Source: Cupriavidus nantongensis
GTDB lineage: Bacteria > Pseudomonadota > Gammaproteobacteria > Burkholderiales > Burkholderiaceae
Direction: 5' to 3'
Assembly: GCF_001598055.1 (NCBI RefSeq)
Contig: NZ_CP014844.1
Span: 3,189,642 to 3,253,641 of the forward strand
DNA length: 64,000 nt
Below, one piece after another: positions 59,886 through 64,000 of the stretch (the stretch's first letter is position 1; every line of letters starts with the position of its first letter). The notes below the pieces were generated by a model. The model saw only the letters and a program-made list of their open reading frames with translations. It did no database searches and had not been told where the DNA came from. Position numbers and translations under genes: made by a program.

Positions 59886-60471
59886 GTTGATGGTGTGCAG
59901 CCTGTCTTTGCACCTGCTCCCGGACGGATCCGGGGCACCGGAGATTTTGGATACAGCGGTGCCAGAGCCACCGCCATCTCATTGCGCAGCGAGCCGGATA
60001 CCTGCCGTACCCAGGCCGTGCACTTCCCTTTCTTTGCATCGAGTTGCCGGGGCTTCCGGCAGGAGATCGTCCGCATGCCGTCATGGATCGGCCAGCGAAC
60101 CTCTTGCGTCGCTCGTCCGCACAAACGGACATCGCGGTCGGCGAACTGAACGCCTCGGACGCAAGAAAATACGGGTATCGGGAGCAAGGCCGGCATCTAC
60201 CACGCCGCAGCGCCAACCGGACTTTTGAACCAGATCTTTTGAACCGGATGGACCGCGGGGACTGGCGCTCATCGAAAGCCTTCCGCTTCCCGCATCCCGA
60301 GCGCGCCTTCTGATAGGAAGGCCGCCAGGCGCTGTTCGCCGCTGCTTACCGCAGCCTGTCTGACTCCGCGCGATACCGCAATGCTGGCGATTGTATGGCA
60401 TTCCCGCCTCCGCCTGCAACCATCATCCGGCTTGCGCGGGGTCCTGGCGCCGCTTGATGCGGCGTGCGGCA
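59886..60471. other. Gene-free region between scpB and the TauE/SafE gene
   Basis: I see no gene that I can support in these 586 bases. Short open frames on both strands are Arg/Pro-rich and lack ribosome sites. There is a direct repeat TTTTGAACC at 60223-60231 and 60237-60245, and a small hairpin GCCGC-TTGAT-GCGGC (60450-60464) just after the TauE/SafE stop, which may end that transcript. GC content seems slightly lower than in the flanking genes around 60120-60250. Confidence 0.45.
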
Positions 60472-61230
60472 TCAAAACACCAGGCAAAAGCCCTGTTCCG
60501 CCAGCGAATGTGGCAGCAGCACCGCTCGCGCGATGCCCAGACCGCCAAACGCCATCACGGCAAGGCCCGCTCCCCAGCGCACGCCCGGTCGCCGCGACCA
60601 CAGCCTCAGGTAACCGGACAGCCCTGACAGCACCAGCAGGTTCGGCAGCGTGCCCAGCCCGAACACGCCCATCACCAGCGCCCCCGAGCCGGCATTGCCT
60701 GCCAGCAGCGCCAGCGTCAGGGCTCCGTAGACCATGCCGCACGGTACCAGCCCCCAGGCCAGGCCCACGCCATAACGCCGGGCCAGCCCGCCGCGCGCCC
60801 GCACGAAGGCCGGCAACGCGCCGGCGAGGCCGCCGAGCCGGCCGGCCAGCGCCGTGCCGGCACGCGCCGCCAGCCGCTCCAGCCAGGCCACGGTAAAGGG
60901 ACTGCCACGCAGCAGGCGCCATCCGGACCACAGCAGCATCAGGCTGCCGGCACCGAACAGCCAGCGCTGCACCGGCAGGTAATCCTGCTTCCAGGCCGTG
61001 GCGCCGGCGGCGCCCAGCGCGGCACCGAGCAGCATATAGGTGCTGATCCGGCCAAAGTGCATCACCAATAACTCGCCAAGCCAGGCAGTCCGGCTGCGCA
61101 CCACCGCAATCGGCGCTGCCTTGCCGCGCCGCTGCTCCACGGCCAGCGCCACCCCGCCGCACATGGCGGCGCAATGCACCCCGCCCAGCAGGGCGAGCAG
61201 GAAAACGCTGATCAATACTCCAAATGTCAA
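60472..61230 (-). CDS. TauE/SafE-like (UreH-type) membrane protein of the cbb3 oxidase cluster
   Basis: The 252-residue inner-membrane protein has about six hydrophobic segments. The N-terminal motif GGVHCAAMCGGVALA, with two cysteines in HCxxMCGG, is typical of the UreH-like members of the TauE/SafE superfamily that sit beside ccoNOP or ccoI genes and are thought to handle copper or nickel. GLVPCGMVYGAL repeats a Pro-Cys-Gly motif in the second half. The start is TTG with GGAGACAGAA before it. It is divergent from the FNR gene, 77 bases apart. Confidence 0.85.
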   Translation of the reverse strand: MTFGVLISVFLLALLGGVHCAAMCGGVALAVEQRRGKAAPIAVVRSRTAWLGELLVMHFGRISTYMLLGAALGAAGATAWKQDYLPVQRWLFGAGSLMLLWSGWRLLRGSPFTVAWLERLAARAGTALAGRLGGLAGALPAFVRARGGLARRYGVGLAWGLVPCGMVYGALTLALLAGNAGSGALVMGVFGLGTLPNLLVLSGLSGYLRLWSRRPGVRWGAGLAVMAFGGLGIARAVLLPHSLAEQGFCLVF

Positions 61231-61307
61231 TTCTGTCTCCCTGCCGGATCACATCGCACGGTAAAATGTCCATATCGTGCCCCGCTGCCATTTCTAGCAG
61301 GTTCCAA

Positions 61308-62033
61308 TTGCTCACTTCCATCCCCATTACCGAGATGTCGCCCCGCTGCTCCACCTGTGCGATGGGACAGCTGTGCCTTCCGGTTGGCATGTCGCAGCAA
61401 GACCTTGCCAAGATCGACACGCTGGTGCAGGAACGCATCCGCGTGCACAAGGGGGAAACCCTTTACCGCATGGGCGACCCGCTCACCGCGGTCTACGCCA
61501 TCCGCTTCGGTACGCTCAAGACGCATGTCACCACCGAAGACGGACGCTCGCAGATTACCGGCTTCCACCTGCCCGGCGAAATCGTCGGCCTCGACGGCCT
61601 GGGCGAGATGCAGCATGCATCCGATGCGACCGCGCTCGAAGACACCGAGGTATGCGTGGTCCGCATGAACGATCTGCAGACGCTGTCGTCCGACCTGCCT
61701 TCGCTGCAGCAGCAGTTCCTGCGCCTGATGGGCAAGGAAATCACGCACGACCAGTTGATGCTGGTCACGCTCGGCTCGATGCGCGCCGAGGAACGCCTCG
61801 CCGCCTTCCTGATCAACCTGTCGGAGCGGCTGTCGGCGCGCGGTTATTCGGCGTCCGAGTTCGTGATGCGCATGAGCCGCGAAGAGATCGGCAGCTACCT
61901 CGGGCTGAAGCTCGAGACCGTCAGCCGGCTGTTCTCGCGCTTTGCCGAGGCCGGGCTGATCCAGATCCGCCAGCGGCATGTCAAGCTGATCGACATCGAC
62001 GGCATCAAGCAACTCTACAGCCGTAGCTGCTGA
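61308..62033 (+). CDS. fnr: FNR-type oxygen-sensing transcriptional regulator
   Basis: FNR is a CRP-family regulator that is active when its 4Fe-4S cluster is intact under low oxygen. The three N-terminal cluster ligands are in RCSTCAMGQLC (CX2CX5C), and the fourth Cys is in EDTEVCVVRM. The cyclic-nucleotide-like fold contains GFHLPGEIVGLDGLGEMQ. The DNA-recognition helix is MSREEIGSYLGLKLETVSRLFSRF, with the Glu and Ser that read TTGAT sites. A TTG at 61308 with AGCAGG upstream gives 241 residues; an ATG nine codons on (MSPRCSTC) or one 14 codons before are alternatives. It lies among cbb3 oxidase assembly genes, its usual targets. Confidence 0.92.
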   Translation: MLTSIPITEMSPRCSTCAMGQLCLPVGMSQQDLAKIDTLVQERIRVHKGETLYRMGDPLTAVYAIRFGTLKTHVTTEDGRSQITGFHLPGEIVGLDGLGEMQHASDATALEDTEVCVVRMNDLQTLSSDLPSLQQQFLRLMGKEITHDQLMLVTLGSMRAEERLAAFLINLSERLSARGYSASEFVMRMSREEIGSYLGLKLETVSRLFSRFAEAGLIQIRQRHVKLIDIDGIKQLYSRSC

Positions 62034-62034
62034 G

Positions 62035-62080
62035 CCACCGCGGCATTGCCGCACCGCCTGCGGCGCCGGCAATGCGGTGG
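62035..62080. terminator. Bidirectional hairpin between fnr and the small membrane-protein gene
   Basis: CCACCG (62035-62040) and CATTGCCG (62044-62051) pair with CGGCAATG and CGGTGG (62067-62080); three bases bulge. The hairpin starts two bases after the fnr stop and has no T-run. Confidence 0.65.
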
Positions 62081-62100
62081 TCCTTCCCGGTGGTCCTTCC

Positions 62101-62346
62101 CTATTCCAGTTCGTCCGTATCCGCCAGCCGCGTCGGCATGGTGTACAGCGTCAGCCCGCTGGACAACGCGCAGAACACCCACGCCAGCAGGAAGCTAACG
62201 GTATAGACCGACTCGCGCGACGATTCGATCGGGTGGCCGAAGAATTTCAGGTCGCCCGGATCGACGACGGAAAAAACCGTCGCCGTCGCCAGGCCCGCCA
62301 TCAGGAAGCCCGGCCACAGCACCCACATTAGCCAGCGCAACCTCAT
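62101..62346 (-). CDS. Small membrane protein in the cbb3 oxidase cluster
   Basis: This 81-residue protein has two membrane segments (about 5-25 and 48-70), with WVLWPGFLMAGLATATVFSVVDP first and VYTVSFLLAWVFCALSSGLTLYTM second. The sequence between them (DLKFFGHPIESSRESVY) is short and polar. Its start overlaps the stop of the FixH-like gene by four bases. Proteins of this type are found in betaproteobacterial cco clusters but have no assigned role; an assembly helper is plausible. Confidence 0.75.
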   Translation of the reverse strand: MRLRWLMWVLWPGFLMAGLATATVFSVVDPGDLKFFGHPIESSRESVYTVSFLLAWVFCALSSGLTLYTMPTRLADTDELE

Positions 62347-62552
62347 GGCTGCCTCGCTGCCGCGGACCTGGGCGCCACTGCTTCCGCCTTCTCGACCACC
62401 AGGCCATGCCGCGTCGCGCCCTGCACCGGCAGGTCAGGGTGCGCCGACGCCAGCCAGATCGTCACGCCGCACGCCACCATGGCCACCAGCGGACCGGCCA
62501 TCAGCAGCCACGGCCACGGTTCCTTCCACCACGGATTGCCTTGCTGACTCAT
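62343..62552 (-). CDS. Short FixH/CcoH-like protein
   Basis: The 69-residue protein starts MSQQGNPWWKEPWPWLLMAGP, the N terminus of FixH/CcoH proteins, and has one membrane segment (LLMAGPLVAMVACGVTIWLA). CcoH assists maturation of the cbb3 oxidase. Full FixH proteins are about 150-200 residues and continue with a periplasmic domain; here only about 35 residues follow the membrane segment (VEKAEAVAPRSAAARQP at the end), so this is a truncated or minimal form. AAGGGGG precedes the ATG. It is 43 bases after ccoG and coupled to the next gene. Confidence 0.75.
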   Translation of the reverse strand: MSQQGNPWWKEPWPWLLMAGPLVAMVACGVTIWLASAHPDLPVQGATRHGLVVEKAEAVAPRSAAARQP

Positions 62553-62595
62553 CTTGCCCCCTTCGTCCTGGCGACTACGCCAGAGTCGTCCAGCT

Positions 62596-64000
62596 TTACA
62601 AATCGCGCGGCACGATAAAACTGGTGGATTGCCGGATTTCGGCATGCCCCTGCTCCGTGCCTTCGCTCGTTACGGTTACGTTGATCTTGTGCGTGCCCTG
62701 CGTGGCTGCCTCGATCGGCACGCGGATGCGGATCGGCAGCAGCCGGTTGGAAGTCGGCGCCAGCGATTCGGCCTGCTTGTCGTATTCGACCGTCAGGCCC
62801 TTCAGTTCATCGCTGTCGGCGCGCACGCGGATCTGCATCGGCGCTTCGGTGGTGTTGATCAGCTGCAGCCGATAGACGTTCTCGATCCAGCGCCCCTCCA
62901 CCTCCCGGCCCAGCGCACCGCGGTCGCGGATGATGTCGACCTTCAGCGGCGTGCGCAGCATGATCGACGCCATGAAACCCGCCAGCAGCGCCACCCAGAT
63001 CACCGAGTAGATGATGACGCGCGGACGCAGCAGGCGCTTGCGCGATGCCGCGGCGGACAGGCCCTTGCGCATCGCGTTCTCCGAGGTGTACCGGATCAGC
63101 CCGCGCGGGTAGTCCATCTTGTCCATGACCTGGTTGCAGGCGTCGATGCAGGCACCGCAGCCGATGCACTCGTACTGCAGGCCATCGCGGATGTCGATGC
63201 CGGTCGGGCACACCTGCACGCAGATGCTGCAGTTGACGCAATCGCCAAGCCCGACCTGGTGATGGTCGGTCTTGCGCGAGCGGCTGCCGCGCGGCTCGCC
63301 GCGGCCAACGTCATAGGTCACGACATAGGTGTCGCGGTCCACCATCACGCTCTGGAAACGCGCGTAGGGACACATGTACTTGCACACCTGCTCGCGCATG
63401 AAGCCTGCGTTGCCCCACGTGGCGAACGCGTAGAACAGCATCCAGAACGCCTGCCAGGGGCCCAGCGTCAGCGCCAGCACCTCGCCGCCCAGCTCGCGGA
63501 TCGGCGCAAAGTAGCCGATGAAGGTGAAACCGGTCCACAGTGCGATCAGCACCCACAGGAAATGCTTGGTCGCCTTGATGCGGAACTTGCGCAGGCTCCA
63601 CGGATCGCCGTCGAGGCGGATGCGGGCGATGCGGTCGCCTTCGACCCGCCGCTCGATCCACATGAAGATCTCGGTATAGACCGTCTGCGGACACGCGTAG
63701 CCGCAGAACAGCCGTCCCGCGATCGCCGTGAACAGGAACAGCGCCAGCGCGGAGATGACCAGCAGCACGGTCAGGTAGATGACATCCTGCGGCCACAGCA
63801 CCAGCCCGAAGATATAGAACTTGCGCTCGCCAAGGTCAAACAGCACGGCCTGGCGTCCGTTCCACTGGAGCCAGGGCGTGCCGTAGTAGATCAGCTGGGT
63901 CAGGATCACCAGCCAGACCCGCCAGCTGGAGAACGCGCCCTTCACCGAGCGCGGATAGATTTTGCGGCGGACCTCGTAAAGGGTTTCTTCCGAGGTCTCG
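62596..64000 (-). CDS. ccoG: CcoG (RdxA/FixG-type) cbb3 oxidase assembly ferredoxin, N terminus missing
   Basis: CcoG is a membrane-anchored 4Fe-4S protein that reduces Cu(II) during assembly of the cbb3 terminal oxidase. The gene enters from the right edge; 467 codons are visible and the first few are outside. It has about five membrane segments (RLFCGYACPQTVYTEIFMWIERRVEGD is the family signature), the ferredoxin clusters CVNCSICVQVCPTGIDI and CIGCGACIDACN, and a C-terminal Ig-like domain (NRLLPIRIRVPIEAAT). The frame continues upstream to the window edge (EETLYEVRRKIYPRS), so the GTG at 63945 is not the true start. Confidence 0.93.
   Translation of the reverse strand, partial: ETSEETLYEVRRKIYPRSVKGAFSSWRVWLVILTQLIYYGTPWLQWNGRQAVLFDLGERKFYIFGLVLWPQDVIYLTVLLVISALALFLFTAIAGRLFCGYACPQTVYTEIFMWIERRVEGDRIARIRLDGDPWSLRKFRIKATKHFLWVLIALWTGFTFIGYFAPIRELGGEVLALTLGPWQAFWMLFYAFATWGNAGFMREQVCKYMCPYARFQSVMVDRDTYVVTYDVGRGEPRGSRSRKTDHHQVGLGDCVNCSICVQVCPTGIDIRDGLQYECIGCGACIDACNQVMDKMDYPRGLIRYTSENAMRKGLSAAASRKRLLRPRVIIYSVIWVALLAGFMASIMLRTPLKVDIIRDRGALGREVEGRWIENVYRLQLINTTEAPMQIRVRADSDELKGLTVEYDKQAESLAPTSNRLLPIRIRVPIEAATQGTHKINVTVTSEGTEQGHAEIRQSTSFIVPRDL

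Noticed and set aside
59886..60196. Short open frames in the gap upstream of scpB.
   Set aside because: They lack ribosome sites, are rich in Arg and Pro, and show no domain.
61231..61307. An FNR box (TTGAT-N4-ATCAA) expected between the TauE/SafE-like gene and fnr.
   Set aside because: Only scattered TTGA/TCAA fragments are present; no complete site with the right spacing.

Overview
The window is about 66% GC chromosomal DNA of a Betaproteobacterium in Burkholderiales, most probably Cupriavidus. The reasons are a full-length 3-hydroxybutyrate-oligomer hydrolase of the C. necator type, the gene orders alaT-hom-thrC-moeA-moaD-moaE, rpsF-priB-rpsR-rplI and rimP-nusA-infB-rbfA-truB, and a ccoG/FNR cluster. 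The species cannot be fixed from sequence alone. I see no prophage, insertion sequence, CRISPR array or rRNA operon; this is mostly core chromosome with a few accessory modules.

Layout. 1-331: start of clpB with a sigma-32 promoter. 423-10906 (minus): a co-directional module of TetR regulator, Liv-type ABC importer (binding protein, G, F, H, M), acyl-CoA synthetase, 3HB-oligomer hydrolase and double-hotdog MaoC protein. It looks like uptake, activation and turnover of a hydroxy or carboxylic acid. 11158-12033: a divergent alpha/beta hydrolase. 12015-18654 (minus): crcB, moaE, moaD, moeA, thrC, hom, alaT. 18770-23294 (plus): a Mth938-type protein, bcp, a candidate structured small RNA, a PIN-PhoH ATPase, a secreted small protein and an NlpC/P60 lipoprotein. 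23315-28352 (minus): pit with its DUF47 partner, dnaB, and rpsF-priB-rpsR-rplI. 28374-30264: asparaginase divergent from lexA, with two SOS boxes between them. 30379-34205: small proteins, dusA, several intrinsic terminators and a lone tRNA-His. 34249-40693: FMN reductase, hydroxyisobutyryl-CoA hydrolase-like protein, chemoreceptor, sterol desaturase-like protein, typA. 40819-45992: MarR plus an EmrAB-type drug efflux operon whose outer-membrane factor gene carries a one-base frameshift. 46096-50464: an IclR-pepE-DUF1177-aroM-Bug receptor operon behind a palindromic operator. 50510-59885 (minus): truB, rbfA, infB, nusA, rimP, rluB, scpB. 60472-64000: the downstream end of a cbb3 oxidase assembly cluster (TauE/SafE-like protein, FNR, small CcoG-associated proteins, ccoG).

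The observations most worth following are the IclR-PepE-DUF1177-AroM-Bug operon, whose substrate is not known; the structured RNA candidate with its own promoter and terminator upstream of the PIN-PhoH gene; the frameshifted efflux outer-membrane gene; and the import-activation-hydrolysis module around the 3HB-oligomer hydrolase. All coordinates and motifs come from reading the sequence; family roles come from general knowledge, and no database search was run.
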